DNA from: Natronospira proteinivora
GTDB taxonomy: Bacteria > Pseudomonadota > Gammaproteobacteria > Natronospirales > Natronospiraceae
Assembly: GCF_024170465.1 (NCBI RefSeq)
Contig: NZ_JALJYF010000001.1
Span: 1,178,001 to 1,242,000, forward strand
DNA length: 64,000 bases
Direction: 5' to 3'
Part shown: piece after piece, positions 19,242 through 28,057 of the stretch
How the letters are laid out: each line of letters starts with the position of its first letter
Numbering within the stretch: the first letter of the stretch is position 1
Position numbers and translations under genes: made by a program
The notes under the pieces: model-generated
Told to the model about the DNA's origin: nothing
Databases searched by the model: none
What the model saw: only the letters and a program-made list of their open reading frames with translations

Positions 19242-20147
19242 ATGAAGATTGCCGTGCTGTCGCGCAATGCACGCCTTTATTCCACCCGGCGACTGGTGGA
19301 GACTGCCCGTGAACGGGAGCATGAAGTCCGTGTCATCGATCCCCTGCGGTGCTATATGAGCATTGCCGGACACAATCCGGAAATCCACTACAAGGGTTCC
19401 AAGCTGGATCCGGTGGATGCAATCATTCCAAGAATCGGAGCTTCCATCACCTTCTACGGTACCGCGGTATTGCGCCAGTTCGAGATGATGGGAGTATTCC
19501 CCTTGAACGAGTCCGTCGCCATCTCCCGCTCCCGGGACAAGCTGCGCTCCCTGCAGCTGCTTTCCCGGCGCGGCATTGGCATGCCTGTTACCGGCTTTGC
19601 CCATTCTCCCGACGACACCCAGGACCTGCTGCGACTGGTGGGCGGCCACCCGGTGGTGATCAAGCTCACCGAGGGCACCCAAGGGGTCGGGGTGGTGTTG
19701 GCCGAGACCCGCAAGGCAGCGGAATCGGTGATTGATGCCTTTCGCGGCCTGCACGCCCACTTCCTGGTCCAGGAATTCATTAAGGAAGCCGGGGGTTCGG
19801 ATATTCGCTGTTTCGTGATCGGCGGCAAGGTGGTGGCCTCCATGAAACGCCAGGCCAAGGAAGGCGAATTCCGCTCGAACATCCACCGGGGCGGCAGCGC
19901 CGAGGTTATTCGTATTACGCCGGAAGAACGCTCCACGGCAGTGCGCGCGGCCCGCATCATGGGCCTGAATGTGGCCGGGGTGGATATTCTTCGCTCCAAC
20001 CACGGACCGGTGGTGATGGAAGTCAACTCCTCCCCCGGCCTGGAAGGTATTGAACGGGCCACCGGCAAGGACATCGCCGGCAAAGTCATCGAATTCATGG
20101 AAAAAAACGCCAAGGCCGGCAAGACCCGCACCCGCGGGCGCGGCTAA
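19242..20147 (+). CDS. rimK: RimK family alpha-L-glutamate ligase (ATP-grasp)
   Basis: 301-residue ATP-grasp amidoligase that adds glutamate residues to a carboxyl end; E. coli RimK modifies ribosomal protein S6. The N terminus [18 protein letters not shown] is family-typical, [15 protein letters not shown] is the start of the central domain, ATP-grasp residues lie in [17 protein letters not shown] and the metal site in [15 protein letters not shown]. The C terminus is basic (KTRTRGRG). Gene order protease-ligase-peptidase suggests a dedicated modification and removal module. Whether S6 or another protein is the target cannot be told. Confidence 0.92.
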   Translation: MKIAVLSRNARLYSTRRLVETAREREHEVRVIDPLRCYMSIAGHNPEIHYKGSKLDPVDAIIPRIGASITFYGTAVLRQFEMMGVFPLNESVAISRSRDKLRSLQLLSRRGIGMPVTGFAHSPDDTQDLLRLVGGHPVVIKLTEGTQGVGVVLAETRKAAESVIDAFRGLHAHFLVQEFIKEAGGSDIRCFVIGGKVVASMKRQAKEGEFRSNIHRGGSAEVIRITPEERSTAVRAARIMGLNVAGVDILRSNHGPVVMEVNSSPGLEGIERATGKDIAGKVIEFMEKNAKAGKTRTRGRG

Positions 20148-20162
20148 ACCGAGACAGCAACC

Positions 20163-21206
20163 ATGCCACGCGCGTCCATTCGGATTGGAAACACCCAGGT
20201 CAAACCCGGCAGCCGGGAGACCATTGATCTGCCGCTGGGCCAGCTCTATACCCACAACCCCATCACCATGCCGGTGCACGTGGTCCATGGTAAACGCCCG
20301 GGGCCGACCCTGTTCGTCTCTGCGGCCGTCCATGGTGATGAGCTCAACGGCATCGAGATCATCCGCCGCGTCCTGCTGCGCCGCCACCTGCAACGGCTTA
20401 AGGGGACCCTGATTGCGGTCCCCATGGTGAATGTCCTGGGCGTGCTTCACATGTCCCGCTATCTGCCGGACCGCCGTGACCTGAATCGCAACTTCCCGGG
20501 GAGCGAACGGGGCTCCCTGGCGGCCCGCCAGGCCCATCTTTTCATGCGGGAGATCGTCTCCAAGGCCAATTACGGTATTGATCTGCACACCGCGGCCATC
20601 CACCGCTCCAATCTGCCCCAGATCCGTGCCAACCTGGATGACCCGGAAGTCATGGAACTGGCCGAGGCCTTCGGTGCCCCGGTGATGATGAGCTCAGATC
20701 TGCGGGAAGGCTCCTTGCGGGAACAAGCCTCGGCCAAGGGGATCAAGACCCTGCTCTACGAGGCCGGCGAAGCCCTGCGTTTTGACGAAGTTTCTATCCG
20801 GGCGGGTGAGCGCGGTGTCATCAATGTCATGCGCAAGCTGGATATGCTCAGCCCCACCCGTCGCAGAAAGACCCAGAAACAACCGGTGGTGGCCCGTTCC
20901 AGCCTCTGGGTCCGGGCCCCGGCCAGCGGCATCGTGCGCATGAACCTGGCCCTGGGCGCCCACGTTAAAAAGGGCCAGGTGCTCGGCCGCATCGCCGACC
21001 CCTTCGGTGAAAGCCAAACAGAGATGCACGCTCCCGCCTCAGGGGTCCTCATTGGCCGCTCGGAACTGCCCCTGGCCTATGAAGGCGAGGCCCTCTTTCA
21101 TATCGCCCGCTTCGAAAGCGCCCGGGAAGCCGCCGCCAGCGTGGAGGCCTTCCAATCCACCCATGATCCGGATGCCAACGAATACGGGGAACCGCCCATC
21201 CGGTGA
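20163..21206 (+). CDS. Succinylglutamate desuccinylase / aspartoacylase family metallopeptidase
   Basis: 347-residue member of the M14-like ASTE/AspA family (COG3608). Zinc ligands are in AAVHGDELNG and in DLHTAAIHRSN; RDLNRNFPG is the substrate-arginine loop. The C-terminal third (about residues 240-330) is a lipoyl/biotinyl-like barrel (RAPASGIVRMN, APASGVLIG). Such proteins accompany RimK-like ligases and may hydrolyse the amide bonds these form. The 15-bp gap to rimK supports one operon. Confidence 0.88.
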   Translation: MPRASIRIGNTQVKPGSRETIDLPLGQLYTHNPITMPVHVVHGKRPGPTLFVSAAVHGDELNGIEIIRRVLLRRHLQRLKGTLIAVPMVNVLGVLHMSRYLPDRRDLNRNFPGSERGSLAARQAHLFMREIVSKANYGIDLHTAAIHRSNLPQIRANLDDPEVMELAEAFGAPVMMSSDLREGSLREQASAKGIKTLLYEAGEALRFDEVSIRAGERGVINVMRKLDMLSPTRRRKTQKQPVVARSSLWVRAPASGIVRMNLALGAHVKKGQVLGRIADPFGESQTEMHAPASGVLIGRSELPLAYEGEALFHIARFESAREAAASVEAFQSTHDPDANEYGEPPIR

Positions 21207-21223
21207 AGGCCCTTCGGGACAGT

Positions 21224-21388
21224 CTCAAGCTACAAGCCTCAAGCTACAAGCCTCAAGCTACAAGCAAACCCGGCGGAATTCACGCCTTTCCATGTCGATC
21301 TCGGTCCGACGGTAGGACGTTCTCGACAGACTCGGAGTCCTAAAAACCTAATGATGCGCTTGTAGCTTGTAGCTTGAGGCTTGAAGCT
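21224..21388. repeat. AAGCTACAAGC repeat cluster upstream of ettA
   Basis: Three exact tandem 14-bp units CTCAAGCTACAAGC (21224-21265) face a complementary run (GCTTGTAGCTTGTAGCTTG and on, 21358-21388), leaving about 90 bases between the arms. A third, diverged copy lies right after ettA (23117-23150). These fill most of the 244-bp gap 21207-21450. They are dispersed palindromic repeats rather than CRISPR, since the units are contiguous and short. Confidence 0.8.
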
Positions 21389-21450
21389 CTGGTGTTAGTC
21401 CCGGATAATCCCGGGCCACATTCCATTCCCGACATTTCCTGGCGAGAACC

Positions 21451-23118
21451 ATGGCTCAATACGTTTACACGATGAACCGGGTGAGCAAGATTGTTCCCCC
21501 GAAAAAACAGATCCTGCGCGATATTTCCCTGTCCTTCTTCCCCGGCGCCAAGATCGGTGTGCTGGGCCTGAACGGGTCGGGCAAATCCACTTTGCTGCGG
21601 ATCATGGCTGGTATCGACACCGAGATTGAGGGCGAGGCCCGGCCCCAGCCCGGTATCAAGATCGGCTATCTCTCCCAGGAACCGGAGCTGGATCCCGAGA
21701 AAGACGTCCGCGGCAACGTGGAAGAAGGCGTGGCCGAGGTCAAGGCCCTGGTAGATGACTTCAATGCCGTCTCCGAACAGATGGCCGATCCGGATGCCGA
21801 CTTCGAGGCCCTGATGACCAAGCAGGCCGAGCTTCAGGACAAGATCGATTCGGCCAATGCCTGGAACCTGGAACGCCAACTGGAGCAGGCCGCCGACGCC
21901 TTGCGTCTGCCGCCCTGGGATGCGGATGTGACCAAGCTATCCGGGGGTGAAAAACGCCGGGTGGCCCTCTGCCGCCTGCTGCTGTCCGCTCCCGACATGC
22001 TGCTGCTGGATGAGCCCACCAACCACCTGGACGCCGAATCCGTGGCCTGGCTGGAGCGCTTCCTGGAGGAATACCCGGGCACTGTGGTGGCGGTCACTCA
22101 CGATCGCTACTTCCTGGACAATGTGGCCGGCTGGATTCTGGAACTGGACCGGGGCCATGGGATTCCCTGGGAAGGCAACTACTCCTCCTGGCTGGAACAG
22201 AAGGAAAAGCGGCTGGAGCTGGAAGAAAAGCAGGAGACCGCCCAGCGCAAGGCCATGCAGGCCGAGCTGGAGTGGGTCCGCCAGAATCCCAAGGGCCGCG
22301 CGGCCAAGTCCAAGGCACGACTCAAGCGCTTCGAGGAACTCTCCAGCCAGGAATTCCAGAAGCGCAACGAGACCAAGTCCCTGTATATTCCGCCGGGCCC
22401 GCGCCTGGGGGATCTGGTGGTGGAAGCCAATGGGGTCAAAAAGGCCTTTGGCGATCAACTACTGTTTGATGATCTGAGCTTCAACCTGCCCCCGGGCGGC
22501 ATCGTGGGTGTTATTGGTCCCAACGGCGCCGGTAAGACCACCACCTTCCGCCTGATCACCGGCGAAGAGCAACCGGACGGCGGTGAAATCCGGGTGGGTG
22601 ACACCGTGGAACTGGCCTATGTGGATCAGAGCCGGGACGCCCTAGACGACAACAAGTCGGTCTGGGAAGAGATCTCCGGCGGCGAAGACATCATTCAGGT
22701 AGGTAACTACCAGACCCAGTCACGGGCCTATGTGGGTCGTTTCAACTTCAAGGGGTCCGATCAGCAGAAGCAGATCAAGGAGCTCTCCGGTGGTGAGCGC
22801 AACCGGGTCCATCTGGCCAAGCTGCTCAAGTCCGGCGGCAATCTGCTACTGCTCGATGAGCCCACCAATGATCTGGATGTGGAAACCCTGCGGGCGCTGG
22901 AAGAGGCCCTGCTGGACTTCCCCGGCTGTGCGGTGGTGATTTCGCATGATCGCTGGTTCCTGGACCGGATCGCCACCCATATCCTGGCCTTTGAAGGCGA
23001 CAGCCAGGTGGAGTGGTTCGAAGGCAACTATGCCGAGTACGAGGACGACAAGAAAAAACGCCTGGGTGCGGATGCCGACCAGCCTCACCGAATCAAATAC
23101 CGGAAACTGGCGAGTTAA
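21451..23118 (+). CDS. ettA: Energy-dependent translational throttle protein EttA (ABC-F ATPase)
   Basis: 555-residue soluble ABC-F protein with two nucleotide-binding domains. Walker A motifs are GLNGSGKST and GPNGAGKTT; signature motifs [12 protein letters not shown] and [13 protein letters not shown]; Walker B regions [11 protein letters not shown] and [11 protein letters not shown]. The linker between the domains (about residues 240-315) carries the basic, helical EttA P-site tRNA-interaction motif. EttA binds the ribosomal E site and gates translation in response to the ATP/ADP ratio. Repeats flank the gene and a strong terminator follows it. Confidence 0.95.
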   Translation: MAQYVYTMNRVSKIVPPKKQILRDISLSFFPGAKIGVLGLNGSGKSTLLRIMAGIDTEIEGEARPQPGIKIGYLSQEPELDPEKDVRGNVEEGVAEVKALVDDFNAVSEQMADPDADFEALMTKQAELQDKIDSANAWNLERQLEQAADALRLPPWDADVTKLSGGEKRRVALCRLLLSAPDMLLLDEPTNHLDAESVAWLERFLEEYPGTVVAVTHDRYFLDNVAGWILELDRGHGIPWEGNYSSWLEQKEKRLELEEKQETAQRKAMQAELEWVRQNPKGRAAKSKARLKRFEELSSQEFQKRNETKSLYIPPGPRLGDLVVEANGVKKAFGDQLLFDDLSFNLPPGGIVGVIGPNGAGKTTTFRLITGEEQPDGGEIRVGDTVELAYVDQSRDALDDNKSVWEEISGGEDIIQVGNYQTQSRAYVGRFNFKGSDQQKQIKELSGGERNRVHLAKLLKSGGNLLLLDEPTNDLDVETLRALEEALLDFPGCAVVISHDRWFLDRIATHILAFEGDSQVEWFEGNYAEYEDDKKKRLGADADQPHRIKYRKLAS

Positions 23119-23150
23119 GCTGCAAGCTTCAAGCTACAAGCCCCAAGCTG
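23117..23150. repeat. Diverged AAGCTACAAGC repeat copy after ettA
   Basis: AAGCTGCAAGCTTCAAGCTACAAG-like sequence immediately after the ettA stop, related to the tandem units upstream of the gene. It precedes the terminator hairpin. Confidence 0.7.
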
Positions 23151-23155
23151 AAAAT

Positions 23156-23188
23156 AAAAAGGCCGCAGCATACGCTGCGGCCTTTTTT
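23156..23188 (+). terminator. Intrinsic terminator of ettA
   Basis: Perfect GC stem GGCCGCAGC/GCTGCGGCC with a 4-base loop, preceded by five A and followed by six T, so it can work in both directions. It lies 38 bases after the ettA stop. Confidence 0.93.
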
Positions 23189-23306
23189 GGGTCTTCGTGG
23201 AATTGCGGGGAAGTGATGAGGCCGATCCCGATCGGGAACTGTCGATCTCAGCAATTCGAACGAAGCCCAAGCTAACTCATCCCCCCCCACTACTTTCAGT
23301 CTGGAG

Positions 23307-23418
23307 GATCGAGCGCATGGTGGGATGTTCCAGGGCTGTGCGCGACAAGGATGTCGCGCCCAGAGCGTCTCAGGGATGGATTCACAGCGTCCCGGGAACA
23401 TCCCACCATGTGATCGAG
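23307..23418. repeat. Palindromic intergenic element, copy A
   Basis: A 16-bp perfect inverted repeat (CATGGTGGGATGTTCC at 23316-23331 and its complement at 23395-23410) encloses a second 8-bp palindrome (GCGCGACA/TGTCGCGC, 23340-23359). Copy B at 23627-23741 is the same element in the other orientation. The rest of the 806-bp gap 23119-23924 shows no credible gene. Confidence 0.8.
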
Positions 23419-23626
23419 CCGTGAAGCTCTGAAAGAAATTTATTCCCCCGGCTGGCAAAGTCTGATTCGCCTCGTAGGGTTTAGATGTGAATTGCATTCT
23501 GGCATTCAGCCATAGAAAGACTGCTCAACATTGGAATAGGGCAAGGTCCGGGCATCGCACCTTAGCGATTTTTCGGGCCGCTCCAACTAAAGCCAGCTTA
23601 GGGTGTTGTTATCTGTTTAATATCAC

Positions 23627-23741
23627 GGCTCGAGCACAGGGTGGAACTGTCCAGGGACGCATGGACCCATCCCTGGGGCTCTGTGCGCGACATCCCTGTC
23701 GCGCACAGCCCTGGCCAGTCCCACCCTGCACTCGATCCTCC
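23627..23741. repeat. Palindromic intergenic element, copy B (inverted relative to copy A)
   Basis: Read on the minus strand it follows copy A closely: GGTGGGACTGGCCAGGGC, then the inner palindrome around GCGCGACAGGGATGTCGCGC, then CAGGGATGG and a closing TCCACCC arm. Ends resemble each other (GGCTCGAG and CTCGATCC). Two copies within 450 bp in opposite orientation suggest a mobile or duplicating palindromic repeat. Confidence 0.78.
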
Positions 23742-23924
23742 TGAATTAAAGCAGTGGTTGGGGTGAGCTGGCGTCGACTTCGATTAGCTTGCCAATGTAG
23801 AGGCCTCGTCAAACCTCACTTTAGGCATTCTTTGGGTTCGCGTGGTGGGCAACCGGGTTGCGAATCATCCTAATGCTCCCCGCCATTCCACGAAGCCCCT
23901 TTATTAGCTCGCTGCTCGTAGCGC

Positions 23925-24665
23925 TTAATTCGAAGAGATGTACTTCTCTCGCCGGATGTTCTGAACCGGGAAACCGGCTTCTTTCAAGCGCGTGGCGGCC
24001 AGATCGATCATCTCCGGGTTGCCGCAGAGATAGACAATATCCCGCTCCGGATCCGGATTCACCGTATCCAGCTGATCCTGCACATAGCCCTTGTGGTCAA
24101 AGGCGCTGGGCTGTTCCGGCATGACCCGGCTATAGACGGCGTGGAAGTTGAAGCCATCGTGCTTCTCGGCGAAATGCCTGAAATCTCCCCCGTACAGCAG
24201 CTCCTCGGGGTTCCTCACACCCAAGAACAGCTCCACTTTGAAATCCTCCAGATCGATCCGCCGCTCCAGCTCCGGCAGCATGGCGCGATAGGGGGTTACG
24301 CCAGTACCGGTGCCAATCAGGAGATAACGGCAGGGGGGATCGTCCCGCAGGATGAAGCGGCCAAAGGGCCCCACCGCATCCACCGAGTCCCCGTGCTCCA
24401 TGGAAAACAACTTCTCGGTGGCACGCCCACCATCCACATGGGTCACCGCAATTGAGATGGCGGTAGCCTCGGCCTCTTCCGGAATGGAAGAAATGCTGTA
24501 ACTTCGCCGGAGCATGTCGTTTTCATGGGGCATATGCATGGTGAGGAACTGCCCGGGGATATAATCAATGACTTCCCCATCGGCGCGAGTAAAGGTCAGC
24601 TCCTTCACCCGGGGTGTGATCATGCGCGTGGATTGCAGCACCAGCTGGAATTTTTTGATCGCCAT
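23925..24665 (-). CDS. FAD-binding oxidoreductase, ferredoxin-NADP+ reductase family
   Basis: From the ATG at 24665 the protein has 246 residues. RRSYSISSIPEE is the FAD-binding RxYS motif, GTGTGVTPYRAML the pyridine-nucleotide-binding start, and YLCGNPEMIDLA the C-terminal NAD(P) loop. Such proteins move electrons between NAD(P)H and ferredoxin, flavodoxin or oxygenases. No iron-sulfur domain is attached. The C terminus (REKYISSN) extends beyond the aromatic end typical of Fpr, so the exact subfamily is open. It stands alone between the repeat gap and the divergent methyltransferase. Confidence 0.85.
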   Translation of the reverse strand: MAIKKFQLVLQSTRMITPRVKELTFTRADGEVIDYIPGQFLTMHMPHENDMLRRSYSISSIPEEAEATAISIAVTHVDGGRATEKLFSMEHGDSVDAVGPFGRFILRDDPPCRYLLIGTGTGVTPYRAMLPELERRIDLEDFKVELFLGVRNPEELLYGGDFRHFAEKHDGFNFHAVYSRVMPEQPSAFDHKGYVQDQLDTVNPDPERDIVYLCGNPEMIDLAATRLKEAGFPVQNIRREKYISSN

Positions 24666-24841
24666 GAACGGCCTCTCGCTTGACGGTCTGGATGGACCGG
24701 CACCCTGCCGGAATTGTCCCAAAAGCGGTATGCTAACAGACTGATCTATTTGGACCCCATACCGCCTGGCCGGCATGGGGCCCGGGAGACGATCGGAAAC
24801 CGCCTCCCCTTCCGGCAACTCCATTGACAGGAGTCAATGCA

Positions 24842-25708
24842 ATGCAAACAAGATATTCCGTGATAATCGGCCTGCTCGGCTTTATTGGGCTGGCCGCCTG
24901 TGCACCAACAACCCCCACCGACGGCGAACAACGGGAAGCCACCCGGGATGCCCTGACGGAGGCCGCGGAGGGCGCGCATCGCTCCGAGTCGAACCGGGCG
25001 CGTAATAGTGCCCGCAATCCCGTGGAGACCCTGGATTTCTTCGGGCTCCGGCAGGACATGAAAGTGGTGGAATTATGGCCGGGCGGCGGCTGGTACACCG
25101 AAGTACTGGCCCCAACCCTGAACGAAAACGGACGTCTGGTAGCAGCCAGCTTCGATACCGAATCGGAGGTGGAATATCAGGCCCGAATCGGCAAGGCCTA
25201 CCTGGAGAAACTGGCCGAGGACCCGGACTTGTATGGCCCGGTGGAAATAGTGGCTTTTGATCCGCCCCGCAAGGCCAGCCTGGGAGAGCCCAATTCAGCG
25301 GACATGGTGGTCACCTTCCGCAATCTGCATGGCTGGGTCAATGACGATGTCGCCGAGTCCGTCTTTCGGGCCGTGCTGGAAGTCCTGCAACCCGGCGGCA
25401 CCTTCGGCGTGGTTCAGCACCGGGCCGAAGCGGGCCAGGATGCCAGCGAAACCGCACGCAGCGGTTATGTACCGGAAGACTATGTGATCGAGCTGGCGGA
25501 ACGAGTGGGTTTCCGGCTTCAGGACCGGAGCGAGACCAATGCCAATCCCCGGGACAGCAAGGATCATGAATACGGTGTCTGGACCTTGCCACCCAGCATG
25601 CGCGCCTGTCGCGACCTGGATGGTGCGGAAAAAACCGACTGTGAAGACCACTATCGATCCATCGGCGAGTCCGACCGCATGACCTTGAAGTTTGTGAAAC
25701 CGGAATAA
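24842..25708 (+). CDS. Lipoprotein with class I SAM-dependent methyltransferase domain
   Basis: 288 residues starting MQTRYSVIIGLLGFIGLAAC, a lipoprotein signal with lipobox LAAC. The mature part has a Rossmann-like motif VVELWPGGGWYTEVLAP (motif I) and later motifs DMVVTFRNLHGW and VLQPGGTFGVVQH. Similar predicted exported methyltransferases occur in many proteobacteria, with unknown substrate; SAM in the periplasm is unexplained. The start at 24842 is chosen because AGGAG lies 8 bases before it; an upstream TTG at 24824 would put extra residues before the signal. Confidence 0.85.
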   Translation: MQTRYSVIIGLLGFIGLAACAPTTPTDGEQREATRDALTEAAEGAHRSESNRARNSARNPVETLDFFGLRQDMKVVELWPGGGWYTEVLAPTLNENGRLVAASFDTESEVEYQARIGKAYLEKLAEDPDLYGPVEIVAFDPPRKASLGEPNSADMVVTFRNLHGWVNDDVAESVFRAVLEVLQPGGTFGVVQHRAEAGQDASETARSGYVPEDYVIELAERVGFRLQDRSETNANPRDSKDHEYGVWTLPPSMRACRDLDGAEKTDCEDHYRSIGESDRMTLKFVKPE

Positions 25709-25758
25709 AGCCCAAGGGCTGCATCTGGTTCGCCGGGCTCGGACCCCGGTTGATAAAC

Positions 25759-25790
25759 GAGCAGCCCCGACTTCAACGGCGGGGCTGCTC
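25759..25790. terminator. Hairpin between convergent methyltransferase and hutG genes
   Basis: 11-bp perfect stem GAGCAGCCCCG/CGGGGCTGCTC with a 10-base loop in the 103-bp convergent gap. T-rich sequence is weak on both sides, so termination strength is uncertain. Confidence 0.6.
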
Positions 25791-25811
25791 TGGTTCAGAG
25801 ACAGCGGATGA

Positions 25812-26624
25812 TTAATCCATGGACTGGATCAAACGCTCAACCACGGCTCTCAGGATCTGGCGAGTCTGATCAAAACGCTCGTGCTGAGGGCCATTCTCCG
25901 GGTCTTCCTCGTTCATATAGACCCGCTGCGCCATTTCAATCTGGCAGGCCTCGACCTGCTCCATGGCCCCGTAATGGCGGGTGATATACCCCCCCTTGAA
26001 GGGGTAGTTGCGAACCACCCGAAGCCCGGCCGCTTCAAAACCGGACTGCAAACCACCTACCAGCCATTCACCGCAGGTCCGGCCTTCCTGGTCGCCCAGA
26101 TAGATATCGTTGAGCAACTCGTCGTTAATCTGCGTCGGCGCCGACATGATGCTATGGGCGTCGATCAATACCGCCCGGCCGAACCGTTCCCGGGTGGATT
26201 CGAGCAGCGCCTGGAGCTTGGCATGGTAAGGGGCATGGTAGAGCTGACGACGGCGCTCGATCTCCTCCGCATCCGGGGGATGGGTCCAGATATCCTCTCC
26301 GTGAAAGGTATGGTTGGGCACCAGTCCGGTTTCAAAACGCCCCGGATAAAGCGGCTTGTTTTCCGGGGGCCGGTTTAGGTCCACCACGAAGCGGCTGAAA
26401 ACCGCATGGATGGTGGTTACACCCAGTTCCGGCAGGAAATCGTAGAGTTCATGAAGATGCCAATCGGTATTGGGCAAGGCATGCATCTTGGGCTGGGCAA
26501 AGAAACGGGATACACCCTCCGGCACCCTCACCCCGGTGTGAGGAATACTCACCACCAAAGGCACCGCTTCCCCACTCGCTTCGCGAATGATAAACGGGCT
26601 ATCCGGATCCGATTGATCACTCAT
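25812..26624 (-). CDS. hutG: N-formylglutamate deformylase
   Basis: Last step of the five-step histidine pathway: N-formyl-L-glutamate to glutamate and formate. The 270 residues match the N-formylglutamate amidohydrolase family: VSIPHTGVRVP near the start, NTDWHLHELYDF, VVDLNRPPENKPLYPG and DAHSIMS. It lies 35 bases after hutF in the same direction, matching the pathway order. Confidence 0.93.
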   Translation of the reverse strand: MSDQSDPDSPFIIREASGEAVPLVVSIPHTGVRVPEGVSRFFAQPKMHALPNTDWHLHELYDFLPELGVTTIHAVFSRFVVDLNRPPENKPLYPGRFETGLVPNHTFHGEDIWTHPPDAEEIERRRQLYHAPYHAKLQALLESTRERFGRAVLIDAHSIMSAPTQINDELLNDIYLGDQEGRTCGEWLVGGLQSGFEAAGLRVVRNYPFKGGYITRHYGAMEQVEACQIEMAQRVYMNEEDPENGPQHERFDQTRQILRAVVERLIQSMD

Positions 26625-26659
26625 TCTGGCCTCCCCTTGTTTTCCGTTCTTCTCGGCGT

Positions 26660-28024
26660 TTATTGATAGATGCTGCGAACCACCTGGGCAAAGGCCCGGC
26701 GGCGCTCCTCGACCCCTTCCATGGAACCGGCCTGCACATGACGGCGTCCGGCCACATAGACATCGGCAATGGCATCCCGGTTGCCGCCGATAAGCAGGGC
26801 ATCCAGGGCCGTCTCCGACCCATGCCCGGCCAGAGCCGGGCTGTCCGGGTCCAGCACCACCAGATCGGCCCGGGCGCCGGGCTGAATGGCGCCGGCAAAT
26901 TCATCTTCACCCGCCGGATCTTCACCCAGGGCACGGGCGCCAGCGGTAGCCGCCATCTGCCAAAGAGCGGCACCAATGCCGCTATCATCGGCCAACAGTA
27001 GACGCCGCTCCCGGCGCAGGCGCTGACCATACTCCAGCAGGCGCAACTCTTCCACGGCATCCACCCGGCAGTTACTGTCCGAACCGATGGCTAGGCCACC
27101 ACCCAAGCGCAGGTATTCCACCGCTGGGAAAAAGCCGTCCCCCAGATAGGCTTCGGTCAATGGACAGATCACCACCCGGGCCCCTCGTTCATGGATGCGG
27201 CGCAATTCATCGGGACCAGCATGGGTGGCATGGACCAGGTTCCAGTGGGCATCCAGCTCAACATGGTCCGCCAATACGGTCAGCGGGGCCCGGCCGTGGC
27301 GGGCCTGGCAGTCCATCACTTCCTTGCGTTGTTCGGCCACATGGATATGGATGGGAATATCCGGCCCCAGGGCCTGGCGGGACGCACTGACCAAGTCCTT
27401 CAAGAGCTCAGGTGGTACCGCGCGCAGGGAATGGGGCGCCACGCCCGGGGCCAGATCGGCCAGCTGCTCCAGCAGGCCCATGAATTCCTCGACATTCCGA
27501 TGCACAAAGCGCTTCTGACCCTCCCCCGGCGCCTGGTCAAAGCCGCCGGTCTGGTAGTAGACCGGCAGCAACTTGAGATCGATGCCCACCGTTGCGGCGG
27601 CTTCCGCCACCGCTCGAGCCATCTCCGGCCCCCGGGCACCTGTCGGATCGTGATGAAGATAATGAAACTCCGCCACCCGGGTAAAACCACCCAACAGCAT
27701 TTCGGAAAACACCCATTCTGCGATAATGCGCATCTGCTCCGGGGTCACCGCCGCAGCCAGGCGATACATATGATCCCGCCAGCTCCAGAAGGAGTCTTCG
27801 CCGGCGGGTTTTTCACCGAAACCGCTCATGGCCCGCTGAAAGGCGTGGCTGTGGGCATTGGGGATGCCTGGCAGGGCCAGCCAGCCGTCGTAATCCAGCG
27901 TTTTCCGGCTGGCATCCAGCTGATCAATGGCCTGGATTCGCCCGCTTGAGCTGACGACGACGGCGCAGTCGTTTAACATCCCCTGCGGTGTCAGGATATG
28001 ACGGAAGGTGAGTCGCTGAGTCAT
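26660..28024 (-). CDS. hutF: Formimidoylglutamate deiminase
   Basis: Zinc amidohydrolase that converts N-formimidoyl-glutamate to N-formyl-glutamate and ammonia. The 454 residues show the amidohydrolase pattern: GIPNAHSHAFQRAM with the metal-binding HxH, IHIHVAEQRKEV, HATHAG, and the GSDSNCRVDAVEELRLLEY segment typical of HutF. With hutG it defines the formylglutamate branch. It is transcribed divergently from hutI with only 33 bases between the start codons, so its promoter must overlap coding sequence. Confidence 0.93.
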   Translation of the reverse strand: MTQRLTFRHILTPQGMLNDCAVVVSSSGRIQAIDQLDASRKTLDYDGWLALPGIPNAHSHAFQRAMSGFGEKPAGEDSFWSWRDHMYRLAAAVTPEQMRIIAEWVFSEMLLGGFTRVAEFHYLHHDPTGARGPEMARAVAEAAATVGIDLKLLPVYYQTGGFDQAPGEGQKRFVHRNVEEFMGLLEQLADLAPGVAPHSLRAVPPELLKDLVSASRQALGPDIPIHIHVAEQRKEVMDCQARHGRAPLTVLADHVELDAHWNLVHATHAGPDELRRIHERGARVVICPLTEAYLGDGFFPAVEYLRLGGGLAIGSDSNCRVDAVEELRLLEYGQRLRRERRLLLADDSGIGAALWQMAATAGARALGEDPAGEDEFAGAIQPGARADLVVLDPDSPALAGHGSETALDALLIGGNRDAIADVYVAGRRHVQAGSMEGVEERRRAFAQVVRSIYQ

Positions 28025-28057
28025 GTCCGCTTCCCTGTTTCAGTTCAAGGAGTTGCC

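Noticed and set aside
19233-20603. Long minus-strand open frame opposite the rimK cluster
   Set aside because: Antisense shadow of two conserved genes; composition is biased and no domain is recognisable.
21224-21265. Tandem 14-bp repeats as a CRISPR array
   Set aside because: Units are contiguous without unique spacers, too short for CRISPR repeats, and no cas genes are nearby.
23190-23924. Small open frames in the gene-free gap as coding genes
   Set aside because: They overlap the palindromic elements, lack ribosome sites and show no conserved motif.
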